From positions 3,330,501-3,394,500 of the forward strand of contig NZ_CP092480.1 in the NCBI RefSeq assembly GCF_022429645.1: 64,000 bases of DNA, given 5' to 3'. The notes beneath the pieces were generated by a model. That model made no database searches. It had not been told where the DNA came from and was given only the letters and a program-made list of their open reading frames with translations. Positions 52,076 through 61,386 of this stretch are shown here, one piece after another. The DNA comes from Lutibacter sp. A80. Lineage in GTDB: Bacteria > Bacteroidota > Bacteroidia > Flavobacteriales > Flavobacteriaceae. Made by a program: the position numbers and the translations under genes. The first letter of the stretch is position 1; the number at the start of each line of letters is the position of its first letter.

Positions 52076-52828
52076 TTGAGATATTTTATAGAAATAGCAT
52101 ACAAAGGTACAAATTATCATGGTTGGCAATACCAGCCCAATGCAATTACCATTCAAGAATTAATAAATAAAGCACTAACTGTAATTTTTAAAAAACCTAT
52201 AGAAGTTGTTGGAGCAGGAAGAACAGATGCAGGTGTGCATGCAGAGCAGCTATATGCTCATTTAGATTTAGAAGAAAATTTTAATATTGATAAAGTAAAA
52301 TATAAGCTAAATTCATTATTACCAAATGATATTGCAATTATAAATATTTTAAAAGTTATTGATAATGCCCATGCGCGTTTTGATGCAGAAAGTAGAAGTT
52401 ATGAATACAGAATCTATTTTGGTAAAAATCCATTTTTAATAGATGCTACCTGGCAAATTATTAATAAAAAGTTAAATGTGGATTTAATGAATGAAGCAGC
52501 TGAAATTTTGTTAACTTACACCGATTTTCAATGTTTTTCTCGTTCAAATACCGATGTTAGAACTTATAATTGCGATGTTACCAAAGCTGTTTGGGAGCAG
52601 GAAAATAAATCGTTAATTTTTTATGTTTCAGCAGATCGATTTTTAAGAAATATGGTAAGAGCTATTGTAGGAACTTTAATAGAGGTAGGAATTGGTAAAA
52701 CAACATTAGAAGAATTTAAAAAAATAATTGAGAGTAAGGATAGAAAAAATGCAGGTCCTTCTGCGCCAGCTAAAGGTTTATTTTTAACCGAAGTAAGCTA
52801 TCCGAAAAATCTATTTATAAATGAGTAA
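52076..52828 (+). CDS. truA: tRNA pseudouridine(38-40) synthase TruA (TTG start)
   Basis: A 250-residue TruA: MRYFIEIAYKGTNYHGWQYQ, the catalytic GAGRTDAGVHA with the conserved Asp, and FLRNMVRAIVGTLIEVG. It modifies U38-U40 in the tRNA anticodon arm. The family-typical N terminus requires the TTG at 52076 as start; the first in-frame ATG is deep inside the protein. The last 8 bp overlap the ABC transporter gene. Confidence 0.93.
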   Translation: MRYFIEIAYKGTNYHGWQYQPNAITIQELINKALTVIFKKPIEVVGAGRTDAGVHAEQLYAHLDLEENFNIDKVKYKLNSLLPNDIAIINILKVIDNAHARFDAESRSYEYRIYFGKNPFLIDATWQIINKKLNVDLMNEAAEILLTYTDFQCFSRSNTDVRTYNCDVTKAVWEQENKSLIFYVSADRFLRNMVRAIVGTLIEVGIGKTTLEEFKKIIESKDRKNAGPSAPAKGLFLTEVSYPKNLFINE

Positions 52829-54587
52829 AAAAGTTACAGGCAAAGCTTTTGATTTAAAAATCTTTAGTAGATTAATGTCCTTTGCCAAAATATATCGTTG
52901 GGAATTTACAATAAGTACCTTAGCAGCAATATTACTTTCATTAGTTTCAATAGCTAAACCTGTTTTGTTACAAGAAATTGTAAATGTTTATTTTGAAAAT
53001 AAAGATAAAGAAGGAATTTTATATTTTTCATTGCTTATGGTTGCTTTTTTAGTGGCTGAGGTACTACTACAATTTTTATTTATCTACAAAGTAAACTGGT
53101 TAGGTCAACATATTATTATGGATATTAGGGTGAAGCTGCAAAAACATATGTTGCAGTTTAAAATGGCTTATTTTGATAAATCTTCTGTTGGGAAATTGGT
53201 CACTAGGTTAGTGTCAGATACAGAAACCATAGCACAATTTTTTGGGCAAGGTTTGTTTATGATTATAAGTGATTTGCTAAAAATGCTGGTTGTAGCCATT
53301 GTAATGTTGTTTATGAATTGGAAACTTGCGTTAATTGCATTTATTATTTTACCAATAATGATTTACGCAACTAAATTGTTTCAAATAGCTATAAAAGCAG
53401 CGTTTCAAGAGGTTAGAATTCAAGTAGCTAATTTAAATGGTTTTGTACAAGAACGTGTAACAGGAATGATGATTGTTCAGCTTTTTAATCGAGAGAAGTT
53501 AGAATATGAAAATTTTGTAAAAATTAATGAAAAGCATAAAAAAGCTCAAGTTAGAACAGTTTGGTATTACTCTATATTTTTCCCAATTGCAGAAGTGTTA
53601 ACCTCAATTGCTGTAGGTTTAATGGTTTGGTATGGAGGTTTAGATATTGTAAATTCTGGAATTACTAGTGCTGGTGAAATTATTGCTTTTATAATGATGT
53701 CTCAAATGCTATTTAGACCTTTGCGTCAAATTGCAGATAAGTTTAATACGCTTCAAATGGGTATGGTTGCTGGTGATCGTGTTTTTGAAATATTAGATAC
53801 TAACAGTCAAATTGATAGAACAGGAAATGTTGAAGCAACAAGCTTTAAAGGAGATATTGCTTTTAAAAATGTACGTTTTAGTTATATAAAAGGAGAGGAG
53901 GTTTTAAAAGGGATTTCTTTTAATGTAAATGCTGGTGAAACTGTTGCAATTGTAGGTGCAACTGGAGCCGGTAAATCGACTATTATTAATTTAGTAAATC
54001 GTTTTTATGAAATTAGTGAAGGAGAAATATGTGTTGACAATCACAATATAGAGCAATACACCTTACATTCACTTAGAAATCAAATAGCGGTTGTATTACA
54101 AGATGTGTTCTTATTTTCAGACACTATTTTTAATAATATTGTACTTAATAAAGAGGGAATTACTTTAGACGAGGTTAAAAATGCTGCAAAAGAAATTGGG
54201 ATTCATAAATTTATTATGAGTTTGCCTGGAGATTACAATTATAATGTAAAAGAGCGTGGAGCAATGCTTTCTTCTGGACAACGTCAGTTAATTGCTTTTT
54301 TACGTGCTTATGTAAGTAACCCGAGCGTGTTAATTTTAGATGAGGCCACGTCTTCTATCGACTCGTATTCAGAAAAATTAATACAGGATGCTACAGATAA
54401 AATAACAAAACATCAAACTTCAATAATTATTGCTCATAGGTTAACAACCATAAAAAAAGCAGATAGAATTATAGTAATGGATAAAGGTGAGATTGTTGAG
54501 CAAGGTTCTCACTCGGAATTATTAGAAAAAGATGGTTATTATAAAAACTTGTATAATATGCAGTTTGCCAGTGAGGTAGCTTCTTAG
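52821..54587 (+). CDS. ABC exporter (fused permease-ATPase, MsbA/lipid-drug type)
   Basis: A 588-residue half-transporter. Six membrane helices (residues ~25-310) are followed by an ATPase with Walker A GATGAGKST, Q-loop VVLQDVF, signature LSSGQRQ, Walker B VLILDEATSS and H-loop IAHRLT. It forms a homodimer that exports lipids, drugs or peptides; the exact substrate is not predictable. It is coupled to truA by an 8-bp overlap. Confidence 0.9.
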   Translation: MSKKVTGKAFDLKIFSRLMSFAKIYRWEFTISTLAAILLSLVSIAKPVLLQEIVNVYFENKDKEGILYFSLLMVAFLVAEVLLQFLFIYKVNWLGQHIIMDIRVKLQKHMLQFKMAYFDKSSVGKLVTRLVSDTETIAQFFGQGLFMIISDLLKMLVVAIVMLFMNWKLALIAFIILPIMIYATKLFQIAIKAAFQEVRIQVANLNGFVQERVTGMMIVQLFNREKLEYENFVKINEKHKKAQVRTVWYYSIFFPIAEVLTSIAVGLMVWYGGLDIVNSGITSAGEIIAFIMMSQMLFRPLRQIADKFNTLQMGMVAGDRVFEILDTNSQIDRTGNVEATSFKGDIAFKNVRFSYIKGEEVLKGISFNVNAGETVAIVGATGAGKSTIINLVNRFYEISEGEICVDNHNIEQYTLHSLRNQIAVVLQDVFLFSDTIFNNIVLNKEGITLDEVKNAAKEIGIHKFIMSLPGDYNYNVKERGAMLSSGQRQLIAFLRAYVSNPSVLILDEATSSIDSYSEKLIQDATDKITKHQTSIIIAHRLTTIKKADRIIVMDKGEIVEQGSHSELLEKDGYYKNLYNMQFASEVAS

Positions 54588-54663
54588 TTTTTAAGTTTCA
54601 AAGTTTAAGTGTTAAATAGGTAAAGAGTTTAACATTTTTAAACTAAATGCCAATTTTTAGTTG

Positions 54664-55437
54664 CTAATTAAGGTCGTATCGAATTGTTTCAATCAATTCA
54701 TTGTAATTTTTATAAAGTACAAATTCTCCATCTTTTATATACGATATTTTACCAGTTTCTTCAGATACTACTATGCATAAAGCATCTGTTTTTTCAGTAA
54801 CACCTATGGCTGCTCTATGTCTTAGGCCAAATCTAGCTGGAAGTTGTTTTTTTGAAAGTGGTAGAACAATTCTTGTAGCAATTATAAAATTTTCTTTAAT
54901 AATTACGGCGCCATCGTGCAAAGGGCTATTTTTGTAAAAAATACTTTCTAATATTGGTTGATTTATTTCTGCATTCATAGTATCTCCAGTGTTTTTTACA
55001 AAATCTAAATTATGGGTGCGTTCTAGTACAATTAAAGCTCCAGTTTTAGTTGTAGACATTGCTTGGCAGGCTGTTATAATAACTTCTACATCCATATTGG
55101 TATGAATTTCAGTTTTAAGAAATTTTAATTGTTTTAAAAAGTTTTTTTTGTTGCTAAAATTTGTAGAACCTAGCATTAGTAAAAACTTTCTAACTTCGGG
55201 TTGAAAAACTATTAAAATAGCAATAGCACCAACACTTATTAAAGTGCCTAGTAGGCCACTTAGCATTTCCATTTGGAGTGCTTGTGTTATTTTCCAAATT
55301 AAAACAACTAAAGCAATACCAATAAATATGTTAATAGCTACCGTGCCTTTAAGTAATTTATATACAGAGTAAAGTAAAATAGCAACCAATACTATATCTA
55401 AAGCGTCAAGAAAAGTGAAATCTAAAAAATCTAGCAT
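54664..55437 (-). CDS. cdaA: Diadenylate cyclase CdaA
   Basis: A 257-residue membrane cyclase that makes c-di-AMP from two ATP. Three N-terminal helices (about 10-90) are followed by a DAC domain with DGAVIIKEN and GLRHRAAIG, the DGA and RHR catalytic motifs. It should set c-di-AMP levels for potassium and osmotic control. A 45-bp gap separates it from the lipoprotein gene upstream on the same strand. Confidence 0.93.
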   Translation of the reverse strand: MLDFLDFTFLDALDIVLVAILLYSVYKLLKGTVAINIFIGIALVVLIWKITQALQMEMLSGLLGTLISVGAIAILIVFQPEVRKFLLMLGSTNFSNKKNFLKQLKFLKTEIHTNMDVEVIITACQAMSTTKTGALIVLERTHNLDFVKNTGDTMNAEINQPILESIFYKNSPLHDGAVIIKENFIIATRIVLPLSKKQLPARFGLRHRAAIGVTEKTDALCIVVSEETGKISYIKDGEFVLYKNYNELIETIRYDLN

Positions 55438-55482
55438 GGAAAAGTTTTTGGTAAAAATATAAAAAAGATTACAACTAAATAG

Positions 55483-56193
55483 TTATTCGCAACCGCAATC
55501 TGGAACTTTTGTAGGATCGAAAATGAATTGGATATTATTAATTAAAATTCCTGGGTTTGAAATTGATTTTATTAGTGTTAAATAATATAAATAATCTTGG
55601 TATAATAAATTTTGATTAAAATTTAAATGAAGCATGGTTTTATTACCTTCAGAAGAAAATTCTATAAATTCTAGTAAGGTGGTTGTTAATTCTCCATCTT
55701 CCATTTTAGCATCGTTAATCCACGTGTTGTTTGGGTTAAATAGAAGATTGATATTGTTGTAATTTAAGTACGATTCGCTATTTTCTTTAATATAGGTTTT
55801 AGATAAAATACTGTCTTGTTTATAAGCTACACCATCAAATTTTATAAAAGAAAGCTTATCTGCAATGGTATCTGCATAACTAAAATAATCAAACCTTCCT
55901 TCTTTAGAATGAATGCTGTTAGCGTGTTTGTGTTGAAATTCATTAATGGAAGGGATAATTGCTTTTAAAGGTAGTTTTCTGTCAATATTGTAAATCCAAT
56001 GTGTTGAGCTTATAGTATTTTTTCTGTTTATGTTTGCAATTGTATCATTGTTTTTGACTTCAAAAAACATCCAAATTTGCGAATGATCTTGTAGTTCTTG
56101 AATTCCTTTTACCGCTAAAACAGGAATTTTAAGTTCTTTTTTATTGCAGCTTAATAAGGTTAATGCAATTAATATATATAATAATTTTTTCAT
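55483..56193 (-). CDS. Lipoprotein of unknown function
   Basis: A 236-residue protein from the ATG at 56193: KKLLYILIALTLLSC gives a lipobox with Cys16. No recognised domain. The conserved-looking WMFFEVKNNDTIANINRKNT and the C-terminal PDCGCE are the only notable features. It lies 1 bp after folP, and the same location beside folP/cdaA is usual in Flavobacteriia. Confidence 0.7.
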   Translation of the reverse strand: MKKLLYILIALTLLSCNKKELKIPVLAVKGIQELQDHSQIWMFFEVKNNDTIANINRKNTISSTHWIYNIDRKLPLKAIIPSINEFQHKHANSIHSKEGRFDYFSYADTIADKLSFIKFDGVAYKQDSILSKTYIKENSESYLNYNNINLLFNPNNTWINDAKMEDGELTTTLLEFIEFSSEGNKTMLHLNFNQNLLYQDYLYYLTLIKSISNPGILINNIQFIFDPTKVPDCGCE

Positions 56194-56194
56194 T

Positions 56195-57022
56195 TTAATT
56201 GTGTAATAAGTTGGTGATTTTAATTGTTTCAATGGCTTCTTTTACATCGTGCACCCTTAAAATATTTGTTCCATTTTGAAGGGCAATTGTATTGGCTACA
56301 GTTGTTGCGTTTAAAGCTTTTTGAGGGGTGATTTTAAGAGGTTTGTATAACATAGATTTTCTAGAAATACCTGTTAATATAGGAGTTTCAAGGTTTTTAA
56401 AAAGCTCTAAGTTTTTTAATAATGTATAATTTTGTTCGGTGGTTTTTCCAAAGCCAAAGCCTACATCTGTAATAATGTCGTTAACACCTAAAGCGCGTAA
56501 CTCATAAATTTTTTCAGAAAAATAATGTAAAATATCAGTTACTATATTTTTATAGTTTGTATTGGTTTGCATATTTTGAGGTGTTCCTTGCATATGCATA
56601 ATAATATATGGTATTTGAAGTTGCGCTATTGTTTTAAACATGACTGTATCCATATTACCGGCCGAAATATCGTTAATAATACATGCGCCATTTTCAATGC
56701 ATTTTTTAGCAATGTTGCTTCTAAATGTATCTATTGAAATTAATATTTCAGGAAATTCTTTAACAAGTATTTTTACAATAGGTAAAATACGTTCTAATTC
56801 TTCTTTTTCAGAAATATGTTTAGCGCCTGGACGTGATGAATATGCTCCAATATCAATAAAAGTAGCGCCTTCAGTTAGCATTTTTCTAACTTGCGAAATA
56901 ATTGCCGTTTCATTTTTATAGTTGCCACCATCAAAAAAAGAATCTGGGGTAATATTTAAAATCCCCATTACTTTTGGAGATGTTAAGTCTATTAAAGTTC
57001 CATTACAGTTAATTGACTTCAT
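56195..57022 (-). CDS. folP: Dihydropteroate synthase
   Basis: A 275-residue folate enzyme that joins p-aminobenzoate to 6-hydroxymethyl-dihydropterin diphosphate. Motifs: MGILNITPDSFFDGG (about 19-33), FIDIGAYSSRPGA, IISDIS-type strand CIINDISAGNMD, and GISRKSML. Length is normal. Its ATG shares one base with the stop of the LOG gene before it (TAATG). Confidence 0.93.
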   Translation of the reverse strand: MKSINCNGTLIDLTSPKVMGILNITPDSFFDGGNYKNETAIISQVRKMLTEGATFIDIGAYSSRPGAKHISEKEELERILPIVKILVKEFPEILISIDTFRSNIAKKCIENGACIINDISAGNMDTVMFKTIAQLQIPYIIMHMQGTPQNMQTNTNYKNIVTDILHYFSEKIYELRALGVNDIITDVGFGFGKTTEQNYTLLKNLELFKNLETPILTGISRKSMLYKPLKITPQKALNATTVANTIALQNGTNILRVHDVKEAIETIKITNLLHN

Positions 57023-57603
57023 TATTTTACTACTTTATTTATTACTTTAGTTAGCATTGGAGCTTTGTATTCGAACATTTTTGTTAGTAAATCATCGATA
57101 GAATCACTTACAATTAACATCTCTTTATTAGATTTTTTTAAGTAACCTTCTGTAACCATTGTATCTAATTGTTTTATTAAGTGATTGTAAAAACCATTTG
57201 TATTAAGAATACCAACAGGTTTTTGTTCAATACCGAGTTGATTTAATGTAAGGGCTTCAAAAATTTCATCTAAAGTTCCAAATCCCCCAGGTAATGCAAT
57301 ATAACCGTCAACTAATTTACTAATTTTAACCTTTCGTTTACTCATTGTTTTGGTAACAATCATTTCGGTAATATTAGTATGTGCAACTTCTTCGTGTCTC
57401 AATAATCCAGGAATAACGCCAATAACTTCTCCTTTTTTTTCAATAATAGTATCAGCTATAATGCCCATCATTCCAATTTTTCCTCCTCCGTATACCAATC
57501 CAATATTATTGTTGGCAAAATAATTGCCAAGCTTTATGGCTTCATTTTTATAAACTTCATTAAAACCGAGGCTAGAACCGCAAAAAACTGCAACTTTTTT
57601 CAT
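57022..57603 (-). CDS. LOG-family protein (TIGR00730-type nucleoside monophosphate phosphoribohydrolase)
   Basis: A 193-residue Rossmann-like protein with VYGGGKIGMMG and the catalytic PGGFGTLDEIFEALT motif of LOG proteins. They release free bases, such as adenine or cytokinins, from nucleoside monophosphates. It is first in a minus-strand run with folP, the lipoprotein gene and possibly cdaA. Confidence 0.9.
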   Translation of the reverse strand: MKKVAVFCGSSLGFNEVYKNEAIKLGNYFANNNIGLVYGGGKIGMMGIIADTIIEKKGEVIGVIPGLLRHEEVAHTNITEMIVTKTMSKRKVKISKLVDGYIALPGGFGTLDEIFEALTLNQLGIEQKPVGILNTNGFYNHLIKQLDTMVTEGYLKKSNKEMLIVSDSIDDLLTKMFEYKAPMLTKVINKVVK

Positions 57604-57667
57604 TATTTATTAATTGATTTTTTATTTCATTAAATTTGTTGGAAATTTACGCAAATTATTAAAGTAC

Positions 57668-58210
57668 ATGCAACAAACTTCAAAACAATATAACGACATT
57701 ATTATAAAGTGTCGTGCACTATACGTAAATAAGTTAAAAGATTACGGTACTGCTTGGCGTATTTTAAGATTGCCATCTCTAACCGATCAAATTTTTATTA
57801 AGGCGCAACGTATACGTCAGTTACAGCAAAATAGTGTGAGAAAAGTTGATGAAGGTGAGGTTTCTGAGTTTATTGGTATTATAAATTATTCTATAATGGC
57901 TTTAATTCAATTAGAAAAAGGAGTTGTTGAGCAACCGGATATTTCTAATGAAAAAGCTATTGAATTATACGATAAGCACGTTGTTATTGCTAAACAATTG
58001 ATGGAAGCTAAAAATCATGATTATGGAGAGGCTTGGAGAGATATGCGTGTGAGTTCTTTAACAGATTTAATTCTTCAAAAATTATTGCGTGTAAAACAAA
58101 TTGAAGATAATAAAGGTAAAACTATTGTTTCTGAAGGGATAGATGCAAATTATCAAGACATGATTAATTATGCTGTTTTTGCTTTAATACATATTAACGA
58201 AAAAAAATAA
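57668..58210 (+). CDS. DUF1599 protein with duplicated domain (Nmad1-like)
   Basis: A 180-residue soluble protein from the ATG at 57668 (in-frame start at 57614 is less likely). Two tandem copies of the same unit: KLKDYGTAWRILRLPSLTDQ (about 18-37) and KNHDYGEAWRDMRVSSLTDL (about 119-138), each followed by helices with I-K/Q-x-x-R. This is DUF1599, also called nucleotide modification associated domain 1. The core-genome setting beside folP and DoxX-like genes makes a housekeeping role more likely than DNA modification. Confidence 0.82.
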   Translation: MQQTSKQYNDIIIKCRALYVNKLKDYGTAWRILRLPSLTDQIFIKAQRIRQLQQNSVRKVDEGEVSEFIGIINYSIMALIQLEKGVVEQPDISNEKAIELYDKHVVIAKQLMEAKNHDYGEAWRDMRVSSLTDLILQKLLRVKQIEDNKGKTIVSEGIDANYQDMINYAVFALIHINEKK

Positions 58211-58218
58211 ATATTTAT

Positions 58219-59184
58219 ATGAAATTACTAGTGCGCCTTTCTCGATTGCTTGTGTCGATAACATTCATCTTTTCTGGCTTTGTAAAGTTAGTAGATCCAC
58301 TAGGTTCTGCTTATAAATTTGAAGAGTATTTTGGAGCAGATGTATTGAATTTGGAATTTTTAATTCCATATGCGTTGCCTTTTTCAATAGTGTTAATATT
58401 AGCAGAAATAATTTTAGGTATTATGTTGTTGGTAGGGTATTTGCCTAAATTAACGGTTTGGAGTTTGCTAGTATTAATAGGAGTTTTCCTCTTTTTAACC
58501 TGGTATTCAGCATATTATAATAAAGTAACGGATTGTGGATGTTTTGGTGATGCTGTAAAACTCTCTAGTTGGGGTACATTTTATAAAAATATAGTGTTAA
58601 TTGTATTTATATTGATTTTAGTGAAAGGGTATAAGTACATAACACCATTATATAGTATAGCTTTAGCTAAATGGAGTACTTTTATTTCTTTTTTAATATT
58701 TCTTTATATTGTATACCATGTATTAATTCATTTACCATTAATTGATTTTAGACCTTATGCAATTGGGAAAAATATTCCAGTAGAAATGGAATATGTAGGA
58801 ACAAAAGAGCCTGCAATACACGATTTCTTTTTAGAATCTTCCGAAGGTGAAGAGCTTACGTACGAGGTTTTAGAAGCAGATAAAGTCTTGTTAGTTATTA
58901 CATATAATATAGATATAAGTGATAAGCAAGGTTTTGTAGGTATTAAACAAGTTACAGATAAAGCTTTGGCAAATGGATATCAAGTGTATGCACTTTCGGC
59001 TTCTATGGATGAAGATTTTCTTAAAATAAAAAATGAATACAAGCTGGATTTTGATATGCTTTTTGGTGATGAAACTATGCTGAAAACTATTATAAGATCC
59101 AATCCTGGTGTTATTACCCTAAATAAAGGTACGGTAACCGGTAAATGGAGTTGGGTAGATGTTGATAAAATTAAATTTAATTAA
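58219..59184 (+). CDS. BT_3928-type DoxX/MauE-like membrane protein with thioredoxin-like C terminus
   Basis: A 321-residue protein. Residues 1-150 form four to five helices of the DoxX/MauE type with TDCGCFGDAVKLSSWGTFYK (the CxCFG loop typical of this group). A further helix lies near 155-175, followed by a soluble region (about 200-321) with a redoxin-like fold and no CxxC. A role in thiol redox is inferred from relatives. It overlaps crcB by 1 bp. Confidence 0.78.
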   Translation: MKLLVRLSRLLVSITFIFSGFVKLVDPLGSAYKFEEYFGADVLNLEFLIPYALPFSIVLILAEIILGIMLLVGYLPKLTVWSLLVLIGVFLFLTWYSAYYNKVTDCGCFGDAVKLSSWGTFYKNIVLIVFILILVKGYKYITPLYSIALAKWSTFISFLIFLYIVYHVLIHLPLIDFRPYAIGKNIPVEMEYVGTKEPAIHDFFLESSEGEELTYEVLEADKVLLVITYNIDISDKQGFVGIKQVTDKALANGYQVYALSASMDEDFLKIKNEYKLDFDMLFGDETMLKTIIRSNPGVITLNKGTVTGKWSWVDVDKIKFN

Positions 59185-59555
59185 TGAAGCCTGTTTTATT
59201 AGTCTTTTTTGGAGGAGGGCTTGGCAGTGTTCTTCGATATTTAGTAGGGAAGTGGTTAAATAATGTAGAAAATGCATTTCCTTACGGTACTTTTTTTGTA
59301 AATATAATTGGAAGTTTAATTATTGGGGTTGTTTTAGGTTATGTTGCCAAAATGACTAGCGGCTCTAATAATTATGCTTTATTATTAGCTACAGGCTTTT
59401 GTGGAGGCTTTACAACTTTTTCCGCTTTTGTATACGAAAACCATCTTTTTTTAAAAAATGGTGATTATCTTTCTTTCCTTACCTATACAATAGGTTCAAT
59501 TGTTTTGGGCTTATTGGCGGTGTTTTTAGGTTTTTACTTCTCAAAAGTATTTTAA
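59184..59555 (+). CDS. crcB: Fluoride channel CrcB/FluC
   Basis: A 123-residue four-helix protein: GGGLGSVLRYLVGKWL near the start, GTFFVNIIGSLIIGV with the conserved Asn, and GFCGGFTTFSAFVYE with the phenylalanines and threonines that line the pore. Works as a dimer exporting fluoride. No fluoride riboswitch is visible before it; the start overlaps the gene upstream (TAATG). Confidence 0.92.
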   Translation: MKPVLLVFFGGGLGSVLRYLVGKWLNNVENAFPYGTFFVNIIGSLIIGVVLGYVAKMTSGSNNYALLLATGFCGGFTTFSAFVYENHLFLKNGDYLSFLTYTIGSIVLGLLAVFLGFYFSKVF

Positions 59556-59702
59556 TTTACCCCTTTTCTTATTCTTAATTACCCTGTATTTTAAATATAG
59601 GTGAATCTTTATGTCTTAATATGATAAAATAGAATATAATTATTTAGATACCCTTGAAAAAAATAGGGTAAAAAATTAATAATACATAAAAATAACTGCT
59701 AT

Positions 59703-59746
59703 ACCCCTAAAAAATTAGGGGGTAAAAAAATATAAGTATATTTTTG
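59703..59746 (+). promoter_or_regulatory. Promoter with palindrome before the first glnK-amt operon
   Basis: ACCCCTAA and TTAGGGGGT (within 59703-59723) form a G/C-rich inverted repeat in very AT-rich surroundings. Its centre is 26 bp before the -7 box TATTTTTG (59739-59746). The box is 32 bp before the start codon. The second glnK gene has the same arrangement, so this is a likely nitrogen-responsive operator. Confidence 0.7.
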
Positions 59747-59777
59747 TCTGGAAATCAATTATAAAAATCACTTTATT

Positions 59778-60116
59778 ATGAAGAAAATTGAAGTTATTAT
59801 TAGAAAGTCAAAATTTGACGAAGTAAAAGAAGCTTTGCATCAAATTGAAGTTAATTTCTTTAGTTACTGGGATGTAACTGGAGTAGGAAACGAAAAAGAA
59901 GGGCATGTGTATAGAGGTGTTAGTTATAGCACATCAGATATACAGCGTAGATTTTTATCAATTGTAGTTTCTGATCCTTTCTTAGAGATAACAATTAATG
60001 CTATTTTAAAATCAGCAGGTACTGGAGAAGTTGGCGATGGAAAAATATTTGTTTCTGAAGTTTTAGAGGCTTATAGAATTAGAACGAAAGAAAAAGGAAT
60101 TGAATCTTTAAATTAA
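59778..60116 (+). CDS. glnK: P-II nitrogen regulatory protein (copy 1)
   Basis: A 112-residue P-II protein: MKKIEVIIRKSKFDEVKEAL, the T-loop region GNEKEGHVYRGVSYSTSDIQ (about 37-56) with the tyrosine at the position uridylylated in enterobacteria, and GTGEVGDGKIFVSEV as the B-loop. The T-loop lacks the usual EYxVDFxPK sequence. P-II reports ATP/ADP and 2-oxoglutarate and blocks AmtB when nitrogen is plentiful. amtB follows after 30 bp. Confidence 0.93.
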   Translation: MKKIEVIIRKSKFDEVKEALHQIEVNFFSYWDVTGVGNEKEGHVYRGVSYSTSDIQRRFLSIVVSDPFLEITINAILKSAGTGEVGDGKIFVSEVLEAYRIRTKEKGIESLN

Positions 60117-60146
60117 AAAATTAACTAATTACAAAAATAAAAAATT

Positions 60147-61343
60147 ATGGAAGCTAACGCTGTATTAGACTTAATGTGGATTGTGATCTGCGGAATTTTA
60201 GTGTTTTTTATGCAAGCAGGATTTACGCTTGTTGAGGTAGGATTTACCAGAGGAAAAAACGCAGGGAATATAATAATGAAAAATTTTCTTGACCTATGTA
60301 TTGGTAGTGTCGGTTTTTGGGCTATTGGATATACGGTTATGTATGGAGACACAATAGGTTCATTTATAGGAACTCCAACATTATTTTTTGATGATGTTGA
60401 AAATATGCATAATTTATTCTTTCAAACGGTATTTGCTGCAACTGCTGCAACAATTGTTTCTGGGGCTGTAGCCGGAAGAACTAAATTTACTACATATATA
60501 ATGTTCTCGTTTATAATGACGGTAGTAATTTACCCAATTTCTGGTCACTGGGTGTGGCAAGGTGATGGTTGGTTAACTGAGCTTGGATTTGTGGATTTTG
60601 CAGGTTCTACAGTAGTGCACTCTGTTGGTGGATGGGCTGCTTTGGTTGGTGCTATTTTGGTAGGGCCAAGATTAGGAAAATATACGAATGGGAAATCAAA
60701 TGCGATTCCTGGTCATAACTTGGTTCTAGGAGCTTTAGGGGTTTTTGTTCTTTGGTTAGGATGGTTCGGATTTAACGGAGGTTCAGAATTAGCAATTTCA
60801 GGAGGAAGTGCTAATGCTGTTGCTGGAATTTTAATTACTACAAACTTGGCTGCTGCTGCAGGAGCGCTTTCTGCAATGACGGTTTCGTGGATAAAATATG
60901 GTAAGCCAGATATTTCAATGACATTAAATGGTGCTTTAGCTGGTTTAGTTGCAATAACCGCTGGTTGTGCTGCTGTTAGTCCAATGGGGTCTTTTATAAT
61001 AGGTATAATAGGTGGTGCTGTTGTGGTGCTTTCAATTGATTTTATAGATAAAAAACTTAAGGTTGACGATCCTGTAGGTGCTGTTTCAGTACATGGTGTG
61101 TGTGGTGCATTAGGAACTTTAATGGTAGGTGTTTTTGCTATTGATGGAGGTTTATTATATGGTGGAGGTTTCTCTTTGTTAGGTGTTCAAGCAATTGGAG
61201 TATTAGCAATTGGAGCTTGGGCTGCAGGTATGGCTTTTGTAGTGTTGTTTATTTTAAAGAAAACTATAGGGTTAAGAGTTTCTAAAGAAGAAGAAGTTGA
61301 TGGATTAGATATTCATGAGCATAAATCTAATGTGTATAACTAG
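60147..61343 (+). CDS. amtB: Ammonium transporter AmtB (copy 1)
   Basis: A 398-residue ammonium channel with about eleven helices. The twin histidines are in STVVHSVGGWAAL and VSVHGVCGALG. The cytoplasmic tail SKEEEVDGLDIHEHKSNVYN is the P-II contact segment. Paired with glnK in one operon. A TorF-like gene follows 43 bp later and may be co-transcribed. Confidence 0.93.
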   Translation: MEANAVLDLMWIVICGILVFFMQAGFTLVEVGFTRGKNAGNIIMKNFLDLCIGSVGFWAIGYTVMYGDTIGSFIGTPTLFFDDVENMHNLFFQTVFAATAATIVSGAVAGRTKFTTYIMFSFIMTVVIYPISGHWVWQGDGWLTELGFVDFAGSTVVHSVGGWAALVGAILVGPRLGKYTNGKSNAIPGHNLVLGALGVFVLWLGWFGFNGGSELAISGGSANAVAGILITTNLAAAAGALSAMTVSWIKYGKPDISMTLNGALAGLVAITAGCAAVSPMGSFIIGIIGGAVVVLSIDFIDKKLKVDDPVGAVSVHGVCGALGTLMVGVFAIDGGLLYGGGFSLLGVQAIGVLAIGAWAAGMAFVVLFILKKTIGLRVSKEEEVDGLDIHEHKSNVYN

Positions 61344-61386
61344 TAGGTTGTATATTAAAAATATTAATAATTTAAATTAAATAAGG

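Noticed and set aside
59184..59555. Fluoride riboswitch before crcB
   Set aside because: The start codon overlaps the upstream gene and no riboswitch-like conserved segment is visible.
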